This document shows, one piece after another, positions 1 through 10,116 of a DNA stretch of 37,019 bases. The notes below the pieces were generated by a model. The model was not told the origin of the DNA and ran no database searches. It was given only the letters and a program-made list of their open reading frames with translations. The position numbers and the translations under genes were made by a program. The stretch is from Shimia gijangensis (GTDB lineage: Bacteria > Pseudomonadota > Alphaproteobacteria > Rhodobacterales > Rhodobacteraceae), in NCBI RefSeq assembly GCF_900142085.1, contig NZ_FQZQ01000028.1:1-37019 (forward strand). The letters are read 5' to 3'. Position 1 is the first letter of the stretch, and each line of letters starts with the position of its first letter.

Positions 1-1
1 A

Positions 2-79
2 TTGGCCGAAGTCTGCGACATGTTCACACCGCAAGAATGCTGGAACTACTTTTGCGAGGCCGGGTATGCATCAGGTTAA
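2..79 (+). CDS. IS630-type transposase, C-terminal end (partial)
   Basis: The window opens inside a plus-strand frame that ends at TAA 77-79. Only the last 25 residues are visible, including the pieces EVCDMFTPQECWNYF and AGYASG. An ending of FTP-EC-NYF--AGYA is what I know from the C-terminus of IS630-family transposases (DDE superfamily). The body, catalytic residues and left terminal repeat lie outside the window, so activity cannot be judged. It abuts a degraded acyltransferase fragment, which fits an insertion-element end beside rearranged DNA. Confidence 0.62.
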   Translation: MAEVCDMFTPQECWNYFCEAGYASG

Positions 80-91
80 AAGCGCGTAGCT

Positions 92-196
92 TTAGGTGTC
101 GGCTTCGATCAACTTATGCCCGCTGCGTACTATTGCTTCGCAATGGGCGACGAGCTCCTTGCGACTTGCAAAATCCGTCACCGCCACCGGCGCATG
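92..196 (-). pseudogene. Leftover C-terminus of a PlsC-like acyltransferase
   Basis: The last 34 codons of a minus-strand frame match the C-terminal region of the complete acyltransferase at 2484-3347. Shared blocks are PVAV, DFASRK, CE, VR and GH. I count 20 identities in 29 aligned residues, and the nucleotide sequence is also clearly related. The frame continues upstream to about 301, but that part shows no similarity to the acyltransferase, and the catalytic HX4D and FPEG blocks are absent. I read it as the remnant of a duplicated or displaced olsA-like gene, broken near an IS630-type element. It should not be translated as a functional protein. Confidence 0.6.
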
Positions 197-305
197 GCCG
201 TGGTTTCTGAGCGGCTGACTGCCACATTGCCGGAAAACGCAGGGCATCAATCCTGAGACAGGTCTTGCGACGTCTTTGGCACCTGCTTCAGACGTCGCCA
301 ACGCG

Positions 306-1088
306 TTACATCATACCAAGGGTCTCAACGAATTTCACCATATGCCTTGCGACGTTGGCACCGTCTTCTAGCAGTATGGAGTGTTTCAGGTCAGGCAAAA
401 TCACCAGTTCCGAGTTGTCCAACTCTTGATCAATCAACAGATTCAGACGGGGATTGCATCCGCCATCATTCTCGCCTGTTAGCACCAGACAGGGATGTTT
501 CACTTCGTGCAGCCAAGGCAGCATTTCCGTGCCCGCGTAGATGCGAAACACGTTCATGAAAACCTCGCTCGACATGCCCGTCACCTGACTCATGCGGCGT
601 TGTACGATGTCAGAGTGATCCTCTAGAAATGCATCCGTGTACCATCGATCCTTAAGCGTTGGCAGGATGTTGGCAATGCCCTTTTCCTCCATCGCATGCA
701 CAACCGCCCAGACGTTTTTGCTGTCCTGTTCGGTGCGTCCCGCCGCCGTGGACAACAGCCCAATCGACAACACGCGGTCGGGGTATTTCCGTGCATAAGC
801 CGGTCCAATCATGCCGCCCAGGGAATGCCCGGCAAAATGCGCCTGCTCGATGCCAAGTTTAGAGCGCAACGCCTCAAGGTCCGCGACGAGCTCATCCAAC
901 CCGAACGCACCTTTGGGCATCGGTGATTTGCCATGCCCGCGCAGATCATAGTTGATGACAGTAAAGTGCTTGGTCAGCACCGGCATGCAGTAGCGCCACG
1001 TATCTCGCGCAGCGCCAATCCCATGGATCAGAAACAGCGGAGGGCCTTCGCCCTCGATAGAGTAAGCGCAGTCAATGGACTGTGTCAT
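306..1088 (-). CDS. Alpha/beta hydrolase (enol-lactonase-like)
   Basis: This 260-residue protein has the alpha/beta hydrolase layout. An oxyanion HG lies at 22-23, the nucleophile elbow GHSLGG has Ser89, and the likely acid Asp208 (GEND) and base His236 (LKHS) follow. The fold and elbow resemble 3-oxoadipate enol-lactonases, but substrate cannot be read from motifs. The ATG at 1088 is chosen over an upstream in-frame start at 1127 because an AAGGAAA ribosome site sits just before it, in the 14-bp gap after the tautomerase stop. No signal peptide is evident, so it is cytoplasmic. It is the last gene of a unit with a flavin oxidoreductase and a tautomerase, which suggests hydrolysis of a ring-cleavage or lactone intermediate. 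Confidence 0.85.
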   Translation of the reverse strand: MTQSIDCAYSIEGEGPPLFLIHGIGAARDTWRYCMPVLTKHFTVINYDLRGHGKSPMPKGAFGLDELVADLEALRSKLGIEQAHFAGHSLGGMIGPAYARKYPDRVLSIGLLSTAAGRTEQDSKNVWAVVHAMEEKGIANILPTLKDRWYTDAFLEDHSDIVQRRMSQVTGMSSEVFMNVFRIYAGTEMLPWLHEVKHPCLVLTGENDGGCNPRLNLLIDQELDNSELVILPDLKHSILLEDGANVARHMVKFVETLGMM

Positions 1089-1102
1089 AAGGGTTTCCTT
1101 TT

Positions 1103-1297
1103 TTAATCCGGGAACAGATCGCAACACAGCTCACCCGCCGCACCCCAGTCTTCTTTTTCGACTTCAGTGATGACAACCGTCAAACTCTTTGCGGTGCCAC
1201 CACAGGTTCTGACAAAGGCCTCGGTGACCTCTTTGACCAATTCTCGTTTTTGATCGCGACTGCGACCTTTGAACATTTCCACGCGGATGATGGGCAT
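1103..1297 (-). CDS. 4-oxalocrotonate tautomerase-like protein
   Basis: This 64-residue protein has the size of a 4-OT monomer. It starts MPIIRVEMFKGRS, so Pro1 would be exposed after Met removal and act as the catalytic base. Arg11 of the family is kept. By simple alignment canonical Arg39 is Thr and Phe50 is Trp, so it is probably not a textbook 4-OT and may act on another enol/keto substrate. It lies between the LLM oxidoreductase and the alpha/beta hydrolase on the same strand with short gaps, as expected for a catabolic operon in which tautomerization links oxidation and hydrolysis. Members of this family form oligomers; nothing suggests export. Confidence 0.85.
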   Translation of the reverse strand: MPIIRVEMFKGRSRDQKRELVKEVTEAFVRTCGGTAKSLTVVITEVEKEDWGAAGELCCDLFPD

Positions 1298-1348
1298 CGG
1301 TTTCCTTTCTGAATTATCGTGAGGACAGGCTTTGGATGTTTTGCCCCA

Positions 1349-2383
1349 TCACGCCGTCACAGGCGCGTCAGAGAAATGCGGCGCAACCTCTTCTGCAAAT
1401 TGCTGCAAATTCTCCAGCGTCTCGGTCTGCGACATTCCAAAGTTGCAACTAAAGATCAGACGATCAAGGCCGAGGTCAGAATAAGCACCCAGCTTGTCGA
1501 CAATCTCTTGTGGCGATCCGATCAGTAGAATGTCGTCCAGCTCGGTGCGGGTTTGCTTGCGGGGGAGCTCCTTGATGAGTCCGTTTTCAACGATACCGGG
1601 CCCGGTGAACACATTATCAAACCGGGCGTAGTATCGCTCGGCCTGTTCCAGAATGCGCGCATGGTCCGCCGCGGAATTAGCGACAAACCCAACCCGAGAC
1701 AATGAGAGTGTCAACTCTTTGCCTGTATCGCCCATTTCATCTTTTGCTCTGTTGAACGCCGACACCTGATCCAACAACAATTGATGCTGACCGGCGAGCG
1801 GCGTGGTTTGGATATGAAAGCCGCGTTTTGTGCAGTGATAGATGCCCTCGGGGTTCAAAACCGCCATCATCATCTGAGGGCCGTTCGGCGTTAGGGGCCG
1901 AGGCATGACAGTAACAGGATCGAATTTATAGTATTTCCCATCGGCACTGACCTCTTCTTGGGACAGTAGCTTTTGTAAAAGGTCCAAAGATTCGTTGAAC
2001 TTCTCAAGTGTTTCATCCATCGGAACGCCGCATCTGGCCATCTCATAGGCAAAGGCACCACGACCGACGCCCAGCATCAAACGCCCATTGGTGAAAATGT
2101 CGGCGCACACGACCTCGCCAGCGTAAATGCGCATGTCGTGCAGCGGCAGAACCGCAATTGAGGTGATGATCTTGAGGTGCTCAGTATGGGCGGCGATCTG
2201 CGTTGCAAATTGCAATGGCGCAGGCATCATCAGAATGTTCAGCAAGTGATGCTCGGTGATCGAGACCGAGTCGAACCCAAGAGAGTCGGCCAGCTTTGCC
2301 TGTTCGAGCATGTCGGCAAACACACGATCTCCCCCATACGTTTTGTCCGGATAGTAGGGGCTCAACTGAATGCAAAACTTCAT
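1349..2383 (-). CDS. LLM-class flavin-dependent oxidoreductase
   Basis: A 344-residue protein of the bacterial luciferase-like monooxygenase family. It begins MKFCIQLSPYYPD and carries FDSVSITEHHLL near residue 45, typical of the beta/alpha barrel of LLM proteins. LMLGVGRGAF is the usual flavin/phosphate-binding strand-turn, and a C-terminal GSPQEIVDKL segment is characteristic. The ATG at 2383 follows GAGGATCCG, a good ribosome site; an upstream in-frame start at 2407 has none. It would use reduced flavin and O2 to oxidize a small organic substrate. As first gene of the unit with the tautomerase and hydrolase, it probably begins a small degradation pathway. The substrate is not determinable. 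Confidence 0.88.
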   Translation of the reverse strand: MKFCIQLSPYYPDKTYGGDRVFADMLEQAKLADSLGFDSVSITEHHLLNILMMPAPLQFATQIAAHTEHLKIITSIAVLPLHDMRIYAGEVVCADIFTNGRLMLGVGRGAFAYEMARCGVPMDETLEKFNESLDLLQKLLSQEEVSADGKYYKFDPVTVMPRPLTPNGPQMMMAVLNPEGIYHCTKRGFHIQTTPLAGQHQLLLDQVSAFNRAKDEMGDTGKELTLSLSRVGFVANSAADHARILEQAERYYARFDNVFTGPGIVENGLIKELPRKQTRTELDDILLIGSPQEIVDKLGAYSDLGLDRLIFSCNFGMSQTETLENLQQFAEEVAPHFSDAPVTA

Positions 2384-2483
2384 CGGATCCTCACGAAAGC
2401 GAAACATTGGTCAATCGAGAGTGGTCGAAAAGTCAGAATTGATAAATCGAAAAATTATCACCTACTGATTGAAGAAGGTGAAA

Positions 2484-3347
2484 TTATGGATCGATTGGTC
2501 CGGGACCGCTCTGATTTCCGTCCGGCGTCAAAAGATGCCCCCCTCGTACAACGCCCTCGCAATAGGCGGCCAGCGCCTTGCGACTGGCAAAGTCACGCAC
2601 CGCGACGGGGGTATGATAGATCAGTTCAACACGCCCCTGAGGGCTTTGAGACAACGTTTGCAGCAGGTGTTCACCAAATTCCATGTCGCCCCACCACCCG
2701 TAGAACCGCGCATCTTCCCCTGCGGGCGCGTGGTACATCACTGTGACGGGCTGCACATATAGGGCGTCTCGCAGTTCGGGTGCAAAAAAGGCAGCAAACA
2801 GCGTCGGCTTGAACGGCAGAACCCGCACTGCATCTGTGCTGGTGCCTTCGGGAAAAAACAACAGCTTATGCCCAGCCAGAAGACGTGCCTCAAAAACTTC
2901 TTTTTGCCGTCTGGCCTCCTTGGGATCGCGTTTGATGAACACGGTCCCCGTGGCTTTGGCCAGCCAGCCAATGCCCGGCCATTTGGCCACCTCGGCTTTG
3001 GAGACAAAGTAAATCCGCTTGCGCGCATTCAAAGCAAAAATATCAAGCCATGATGAATGGTTGGCAACAACCGCACCGCGCTGTGTCATCAAGTCACCGC
3101 GGGCCGAAAACTTCATGCCCAACACCCAAAAGGCGGAGCGGCATACAAATTGCGTAATAAAAGGTGTCCAGGGGCGGTGCAGGCCGTGTATCGGTTTTTC
3201 GATCACCCGGACCAGCAGCAAAATACCAAGGCATCCAAATACGATGCTGCCAAGGATTACGCCACGTCCCAAAACTCGCAGCCATCCCAAAGCCGAAATA
3301 CGGTGTTTTTCGGGATAGTTTTCATGCTTGTCCCAAGATGAAGTCAC
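2484..3347 (-). CDS. olsA: Ornithine-lipid acyltransferase OlsA (PlsC family)
   Basis: A 287-residue membrane-associated 1-acyl-sn-glycerol-3-phosphate acyltransferase family protein. A hydrophobic stretch at about 28-48 would anchor it. The catalytic NHSSWLD motif has His97 and Asp102, and FPEGTS at 165-170 binds the acceptor phosphate or headgroup. Its start overlaps the stop of the upstream GNAT gene by 4 bp (ATGA), so the two are translationally coupled. OlsB makes lyso-ornithine lipid and OlsA adds the second acyl chain, so the pairing supports OlsA over housekeeping PlsC, although the family alone cannot separate them. A fragment of a second copy of its C-terminus lies at 92-196. Confidence 0.82.
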   Translation of the reverse strand: MTSSWDKHENYPEKHRISALGWLRVLGRGVILGSIVFGCLGILLLVRVIEKPIHGLHRPWTPFITQFVCRSAFWVLGMKFSARGDLMTQRGAVVANHSSWLDIFALNARKRIYFVSKAEVAKWPGIGWLAKATGTVFIKRDPKEARRQKEVFEARLLAGHKLLFFPEGTSTDAVRVLPFKPTLFAAFFAPELRDALYVQPVTVMYHAPAGEDARFYGWWGDMEFGEHLLQTLSQSPQGRVELIYHTPVAVRDFASRKALAAYCEGVVRGGHLLTPDGNQSGPGPIDP

Positions 3348-4114
3348 GCGATCAAGCCTTTGGTATATAGTGATTTTTGCTTTTTATTCATGCGTTGCGT
3401 GTCCAACACCAGACAGACATCGGTGGTATTAAACGCGTGATCGACATAGGCGCCCTCGCCGACAAAACCCCCAAGGCGCAGATAGGCTTTGATAAGTGCC
3501 GGGACCTCGAGCATGGCTTTGCGCCGATCAATGTCGGCTTCGGGGATCAAATCCATGCTCTGAAAATGCTCTGGCTGCGCGCGCACACGCAGATCTATAG
3601 GAGCGAGATGGCGATGGTGTAAAAGGGACAAGGGTGCCGCCAAATCATCGGTATTTGTGCCGTGAAATGACGCCACTCCAAACAGAACTTCGATTTCATG
3701 TTCCAAAACATAGGCCGCGAGCCCATTCCACATGTGAAACATGGCCGCTCCGCCGCGATAGTCGGCATGCAAGCAACTGCGCCCCAGTTCCAATAGCTTG
3801 CGCCCACTCGCCTTCAGAACGCTCAGATTATATTCGTCTTCCGAGTAGAATTGCCCAATCTCTGCGGCCTTTGAGGACTGCAAAAGCCGATAAACACTCA
3901 CCACCTGATCCATTGGGTCGGCTTTGATCGCGTGGTCAATCAGGATCAGATGATCAAAATGTGGGTCGAACCGATCCTTCTCAAGCCGGTTGACGTCATC
4001 CACAAGGCTACCATGACCGCCCAGTTCTTCGACGAAGACTTTATAACGCAGGCGTTGCGCGGCCATCAATTCTTGCGGTGTCTCGGCAAGTTTCAGAGTG
4101 AACTGAGGGTCCAT
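3344..4114 (-). CDS. olsB: Ornithine-acyl[ACP] N-acyltransferase OlsB
   Basis: A 256-residue GNAT-type acyltransferase of the hemolysin-like/OlsB family. The N-terminal part contains RLRYKVFVEELG, a hallmark of this group, and the middle has LLELGRSCLHADYRGG, the acyl-carrier-binding region. OlsB moves a 3-hydroxyacyl chain from ACP to the alpha-amino group of ornithine, giving lyso-ornithine lipid. These phosphorus-free membrane lipids are common in Roseobacters and often rise under phosphate limitation, but I did not find a clear PHO box upstream. It overlaps olsA by ATGA. Upstream, 4115-4243 carries no gene. Confidence 0.85.
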   Translation of the reverse strand: MDPQFTLKLAETPQELMAAQRLRYKVFVEELGGHGSLVDDVNRLEKDRFDPHFDHLILIDHAIKADPMDQVVSVYRLLQSSKAAEIGQFYSEDEYNLSVLKASGRKLLELGRSCLHADYRGGAAMFHMWNGLAAYVLEHEIEVLFGVASFHGTNTDDLAAPLSLLHHRHLAPIDLRVRAQPEHFQSMDLIPEADIDRRKAMLEVPALIKAYLRLGGFVGEGAYVDHAFNTTDVCLVLDTQRMNKKQKSLYTKGLIA

Positions 4115-4243
4115 GAGCGTGGTTAGAAACCTGTTGATTAAGTTGCGCTGTTCTTAAAGAGACAGCCCAAGCTTGGCAATATAGCGCTGGTGGATAACCC
4201 TGCGACACTCTACCATAGATTGATTTGTCGGTGAGTTGATATT

Positions 4244-4423
4244 CTATTTATACACTGGCGAAAGGCTAATCCGATATCCGTTAATAACTACTTTACCTTC
4301 TTCCCGGAAATTTACAGTGATTTTTCCGTTGATGTTGGATTGCACCTGTCCAGTGCCCCAATCGGGCTGGTCAGGGTGTTTCACCAGCATACCGGGCTCA
4401 AGAAATGCGTTCAGGTCTTCCAT
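4244..4423 (-). CDS. DUF3553 small protein
   Basis: A 59-residue protein with MLVKHPDQPDWGTGQVQS followed by KITVNFREEGKVVI. This is the small beta-barrel DUF3553 domain, resembling the C-terminal RNA-polymerase-binding module of UvrD/PcrA helicases. The ATG at 4423 is preferred to an upstream TTG at 4432, although neither has a strong ribosome site. It is divergent from the chpT-like gene, with only 30 bp between start codons, so the two must share promoter DNA or be transcribed from within each other. Function as a stand-alone protein is unknown. Confidence 0.75.
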   Translation of the reverse strand: MEDLNAFLEPGMLVKHPDQPDWGTGQVQSNINGKITVNFREEGKVVINGYRISLSPVYK

Positions 4424-4453
4424 GACCGACAACCTACAGGATGAAACTGGGGC

Positions 4454-5050
4454 ATGACACAGAATAATATGGATTTTTCAGCCCTCGTTGGCTCGCGTAT
4501 CTGCCACGATCTGATCAGCCCCGTGGGCGCGATTGGGAATGGGGTTGAACTGATTGGTATGGGCGGCAGTAGCGGGCCAGAGATTGAGCTGATTGCGGAC
4601 AGTGTGGGCAATGCCAACGCCCGCATTCGCTTTTTTCGCATCGCTTTTGGGCTGGCTGGAACCGAGCAAATGGTTGGCGTCAATGAAGTCCGCACGACGT
4701 TGAATGACTTGTCAGCTGGTGGGCGGGTGTCCTACGCCTGGGATGTGATGCGCGACGTGCCACGCCCGGAACTGCGGGCGGGTTTTCTGGCCTTGATGTG
4801 TCTGGAAAGCGCTTTGCCGCTTGGTGGCTTCATAACCATCACCGAAAACGCCAACCGTTGGCAGTTCACTGCGCAAGGCCGAAAAATTAACTTTGAAGAC
4901 AACCTTTGGGCCGACCTTACCCGCGCCAATCGCACGGTTGAGGTTACACCGGGACGTGTTCAGTTTGGCCTTTTGCCGCAAATCGTGGACGATCTGGGAC
5001 GCGAACTTGGAGTGCGCCGCGAGGCAGAACAGTTGACGCTTAGCTTTTAG
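4454..5050 (+). CDS. chpT: ChpT-like histidine phosphotransferase
   Basis: A 198-residue protein with the dimerization/phosphoacceptor helix SRICHDLISPVGAI near the N-terminus; His18 is the predicted phosphorylated residue. The C-terminal part resembles a degenerate HATPase domain without clear ATP-binding boxes, as in Caulobacter ChpT. ChpT relays phosphate from CckA to CtrA and CpdR; in Rhodobacterales this relay controls motility, gene transfer agents and cell-cycle-linked traits rather than viability. The start ATG follows GGGGC closely. It converges with proA, with a 7-bp stem hairpin between the two ends. Confidence 0.82.
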   Translation: MTQNNMDFSALVGSRICHDLISPVGAIGNGVELIGMGGSSGPEIELIADSVGNANARIRFFRIAFGLAGTEQMVGVNEVRTTLNDLSAGGRVSYAWDVMRDVPRPELRAGFLALMCLESALPLGGFITITENANRWQFTAQGRKINFEDNLWADLTRANRTVEVTPGRVQFGLLPQIVDDLGRELGVRREAEQLTLSF

Positions 5051-5069
5051 ATGCCGTCCTGGCAGAGCA

Positions 5070-5086
5070 TGCGGGCTAAGCCCGCA
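5070..5086. terminator. Short GC-rich hairpin between chpT and proA
   Basis: TGCGGGC at 5070-5076 pairs with GCCCGCA at 5080-5086 around a TAA loop. It lies at the converging ends of chpT and proA and overlaps the proA stop codon. There is no T-run on either side, so it could only be a weak or factor-dependent bidirectional terminator. Confidence 0.3.
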
Positions 5087-6341
5087 CGGTGCCGTCGCCT
5101 TCGACAATGTACTTAAAGCTGGTCAGTTGCGCAGCCCCCACCGGACCCCGGGCGTGCATTTTGCCCGTGGCGATCCCAATTTCAGCCCCCATGCCAAACT
5201 CTCCGCCATCGGCAAATTGAGTAGAGGCATTGCGCATCAGAATGGCGCTGTCCAGTCGTTCAAAAAACCGGGCGGCTGTGGCATCATCTTCTGTGATGAT
5301 GCAGTCCGTGTGGTTTGAGCCATATTGACGGATATGAGCAATTGCCTCGTCGACATTCGACACCACGCGTGCGGCGATATCCATATCAAGGTATTCTTTG
5401 CCCCAGTCTTTGGCTGTTGCGGTGGTGGTTCCGTCGATTTTCTGAAGGCTCTCGTCTGCATGTACGGTGACGCCCGCATCAATCAACGCGCGCAAGACGT
5501 CCTGCCCGATGGTGTCGATAAGGCTTTCGTGGATCAGCAAACACTCGGCAGCGCCACAAATTCCGGTACGGCGGGTTTTGGCATTCATTACCACGTTCAG
5601 CGCTTTTTGAGGATCTGCCGCGACATCAAGATAGACATGCACAATGCCTTCAAGGTGGGCAAATACCGGCACGCGAGCTTCGCGTTGTACAAGCCCGACC
5701 AATCCTTTGCCTCCGCGCGGCACAATGACATCAACGGTGTCGACCATGGTTAACAATTCCTGAACCGCTACCCGGTCGCGAGTTGGGACCAGCTGAATGG
5801 CGTTTTCGGGCAGATTGGCGCATTTCAAGCCTTCGACCAGACAGGCATGAATGGCGCTTGATGAATGGAAACTTTCAGACCCACCGCGCAGGATCACCGC
5901 ATTGCCAGACTTCAGACACAAGGCACCCGCATCTGCGGTCACGTTGGGACGGCTTTCGTAGATCACGCCAATAACCCCCAAGGGTGTGCGCACACGTTTG
6001 ATATGCAAACCACTGGCCATGTCCCATTCGGATAGCACCTCGCCCACAGGATCAGGTTGTTCTGCCACCGCGCGCAAACCGTCCACGATGCCACGCACGC
6101 GGGTTTCGTCCAGCATCAGGCGATCCATCATCGCTGCGGACAGGCCCTTATTACGTCCGTATTCCAGGTCTTTTTGATTGGCCTCAATGATGGTCGCGCG
6201 ATTTTTCCACACCGCGTCTGCCGCACCTATGAGGGCCGCGTGTTTGCGTTCCGCCGGTGCAAAGGCCAGCTCCGCGCTCGCAGCTTTGGCATTGGCACCA
6301 ATTTCAGCCATCAGGGCGGGGATGTCTGCGATGTCTTTCAT
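5076..6341 (-). CDS. proA: Gamma-glutamyl phosphate reductase
   Basis: A 421-residue protein of normal ProA length. Landmarks are [14 protein letters not shown] (about 125-138), [11 protein letters not shown] (204-214) and [14 protein letters not shown], with catalytic Cys262. It reduces gamma-glutamyl phosphate with NADPH to glutamate semialdehyde, the second step of proline synthesis. The ATG at 6341 is used because AAGGA precedes it at the right distance; the longer frame to 6368 lacks a site. It follows proB after a 69-bp gap that contains a Roseobacter-type hairpin repeat, and belongs to the obgE-proB-proA cluster. Confidence 0.97.
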   Translation of the reverse strand: MKDIADIPALMAEIGANAKAASAELAFAPAERKHAALIGAADAVWKNRATIIEANQKDLEYGRNKGLSAAMMDRLMLDETRVRGIVDGLRAVAEQPDPVGEVLSEWDMASGLHIKRVRTPLGVIGVIYESRPNVTADAGALCLKSGNAVILRGGSESFHSSSAIHACLVEGLKCANLPENAIQLVPTRDRVAVQELLTMVDTVDVIVPRGGKGLVGLVQREARVPVFAHLEGIVHVYLDVAADPQKALNVVMNAKTRRTGICGAAECLLIHESLIDTIGQDVLRALIDAGVTVHADESLQKIDGTTTATAKDWGKEYLDMDIAARVVSNVDEAIAHIRQYGSNHTDCIITEDDATAARFFERLDSAILMRNASTQFADGGEFGMGAEIGIATGKMHARGPVGAAQLTSFKYIVEGDGTVRA

Positions 6342-6370
6342 CGGGTCTGTCCTTTGTGTGATTTGCAAGG

Positions 6371-6408
6371 GCCGGAGCCTCCGGCGGGAGTATTTTTAGC
6401 GAAATGAA
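6371..6408 (+). repeat. Roseobacter-type CTCCGGCGGGAGTATTT intergenic repeat
   Basis: GCCGGA-GCC-TCCGGC forms a hairpin at 6371-6385, followed by GGGAGTATTTTTAGCG and a purine-rich AAATGAAG. I recognise this as a short intergenic element that is very common in Rhodobacteraceae genomes, usually after genes. Here it lies between proB and proA, with the hairpin-then-T order on the plus strand, opposite to transcription. Confidence 0.55.
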
Positions 6409-6410
6409 GC

Positions 6411-8545
<2,135 letters not shown>

Positions 8546-8597
8546 CTACATCCTTTTCGGGTTCTGTCCCGTCTGATAGCGCGGGCAGCGCGTCGCC

Positions 8598-9137
8598 TCA
8601 ATCCAATTTGAGGCTATAGGTCCAAGTCGGCACTGCGGCATTGCGCGCCACCGAAAAACTTTCTGCGTCGCCAAGGTATTGAAAGCCGCAATTGGTCAGC
8701 ACCCGCGCCGAGGCCGGGTTGTCCTGAAAGACGGCCGCATACAGCGTGTCGCTGGCCAGTGGATTGGCGTCGATCAGCGACCGCACCGCTTCCGAGGCGA
8801 GCCCGGTGTTCCAAAACGCCGGCGCCACCCAATAGCCAATTTCAACCTTACCAAAATCAACCCGCTTAAGGCCGATAATGCCCATCAGTTCCGAGCCACC
8901 GTCTGCGCTTGCATCCAGTGCCCAGACATCTTCGATACGCTCGTCGCTTTGCGCGCGGGTGACATAGGCGTCAACACTGCCGGGTGGCAGCGGGTGTGGG
9001 ATCGAAGACGTCATGCGGGCAACGGTCGCGTCACCTGCATACATCTCGATCAATCCCTCGTCAGACCGCCGCAGCGGGCGCATGACGAACCGTTCCGTTT
9101 CAATGACGGGTTGGTTTACAATCGTGTCATGTTTCAT
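8598..9137 (-). CDS. GNAT N-acetyltransferase (RimJ/RimL-like)
   Basis: A 179-residue GNAT protein. It opens with ETERFVMRPLRRSDEGL, typical of the RimJ/RimL subgroup, and carries IGYWVAPAFWNTGLASEAV, the beta4-alpha3 acetyl-CoA pyrophosphate loop in variant form. The ATG at 9137 follows AGGAGG; the longer frame to 9164 would run into the preceding gene. It would acetylate an amine on a protein N-terminus or small molecule; the target is unknown. It sits directly before obgE in a same-strand run. Confidence 0.85.
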   Translation of the reverse strand: MKHDTIVNQPVIETERFVMRPLRRSDEGLIEMYAGDATVARMTSSIPHPLPPGSVDAYVTRAQSDERIEDVWALDASADGGSELMGIIGLKRVDFGKVEIGYWVAPAFWNTGLASEAVRSLIDANPLASDTLYAAVFQDNPASARVLTNCGFQYLGDAESFSVARNAAVPTWTYSLKLD

Positions 9138-9150
9138 GTGCCTGTCCTCC

Positions 9151-9744
9151 TCAAAACAGTACATACAGAACGGAAGCTACTGTTAATGCAGCCAAAGTTC
9201 TCATCAAGTAGATTTCCGCAGGTCGTCCTGCGACCAAGCGGGCGATCTGGTCTCCTCCGTAAGTCCAGATCGGGTGAAAAACGGTCTGGCAAGCCAATAG
9301 ACAGATGGCGATTGTCGCCGTGGCTTGCAAGGTTGGCGTGCCAGGGGTCACGAAAGTGGTAAATCCCGTGATGATCATCGCCCAGGCTTTGGGGTTAAGC
9401 GGATGCACCGCCAAACCCGCCGCAAAACCGGGAGGTGTTTCGACTGATGCGCCGTCCGGAGACAGACGCAGGTTCGCAACTCTCCATGCCAACCAACAAA
9501 TATAAGCGATGGAAGCCCATTTCAGGGCCTCAAACAGCCATGGCACAGCGTCGGCAATAGACATCAGGCCAAATCCTATTGGCCAGATAATCAGCTGTTT
9601 ACCCAGCGCTACACCTGCCACAAACGGCAATGCTGCGCGAAACCCAAAGCGTGCACCCGTGGCCAGCAACGCCATATTGGCCGGGCCGGGTGTTGCCACC
9701 TGGCTCGCCGCAAAGGCTGTAAAACTGATCAGGGCCACGCTCAT
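9151..9744 (-). CDS. LysE/RhtB-family exporter
   Basis: A 197-residue inner-membrane protein with about six hydrophobic segments. It has ATPGPANMALLATGARFG near the N-terminus and HPLNPKAWAMI in the middle, which are the signature regions of LysE/RhtB amino acid exporters. The ATG at 9744 follows GGAGTGAC. It would export an amino acid or related metabolite by proton exchange; the substrate cannot be assigned. It lies just after the rpmA terminator and 13 bp before the GNAT gene, so it starts the lysE-GNAT-obgE-proBA run. Confidence 0.87.
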   Translation of the reverse strand: MSVALISFTAFAASQVATPGPANMALLATGARFGFRAALPFVAGVALGKQLIIWPIGFGLMSIADAVPWLFEALKWASIAYICWLAWRVANLRLSPDGASVETPPGFAAGLAVHPLNPKAWAMIITGFTTFVTPGTPTLQATATIAICLLACQTVFHPIWTYGGDQIARLVAGRPAEIYLMRTLAALTVASVLYVLF

Positions 9745-9762
9745 CACGTCACTCCAGCGTGC

Positions 9763-9795
9763 AAAAGAAAAGGGACCGGCGTTTCCGCCGGTCCC
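9763..9795 (-). terminator. Intrinsic terminator of rplU-rpmA
   Basis: GGGACCGGCG at 9772-9781 and CGCCGGTCCC at 9786-9795 form a perfect 10-bp stem with a TTTC loop. Read on the minus strand it is followed by TTTTCTTTT. It lies 28 bp after the rpmA stop, as a textbook rho-independent terminator. Confidence 0.88.
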
Positions 9796-9823
9796 CTAAA
9801 ATGTCTCATACCTTAAGGTCGGC

Positions 9824-10093
9824 TTATTCAGCGGCCTCCGCCACTGGGAGAACCGAAATAAAGGTGCGGCCCTTGAGGCCTTTGTGGAACTTTACGTTGC
9901 CATCAACAGTTGCAAAGATTGTGTGATCTTTGCCCATGCCAACGCCCTCGCCCGGCCACATTTTTGTGCCGCGCTGACGCAGGATGATGTTGCCTGGGAT
10001 AACCAGCTCTCCACCGTATTTTTTTACTCCAAGACGACGACCCGCTGAGTCGCGACCGTTGCGGGATGAACCGCCAGCTTTTTTATGTGCCAT
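9824..10093 (-). CDS. rpmA: 50S ribosomal protein L27
   Basis: An 89-residue L27 with the N-terminal [16 protein letters not shown] tail that reaches the peptidyl transferase centre, then GVKKYGGE and [15 protein letters not shown]. There is no Firmicute-type N-terminal extension needing cleavage. It follows rplU by 23 bp and is closed by a clear terminator. Confidence 0.98.
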   Translation of the reverse strand: MAHKKAGGSSRNGRDSAGRRLGVKKYGGELVIPGNIILRQRGTKMWPGEGVGMGKDHTIFATVDGNVKFHKGLKGRTFISVLPVAEAAE

Positions 10094-10116
10094 ATCGTTG
10101 GTCTCCTAACTTCAGC

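Noticed and set aside
2177..2746. 189-residue plus-strand ORF
   Set aside because: It covers the ends of the LLM and olsA genes on the opposite strand, with no family resemblance.
4190..4199. DnaA-box-like GGTGGATAAC upstream of olsB
   Set aside because: A single imperfect site is expected by chance and nothing else suggests an origin.
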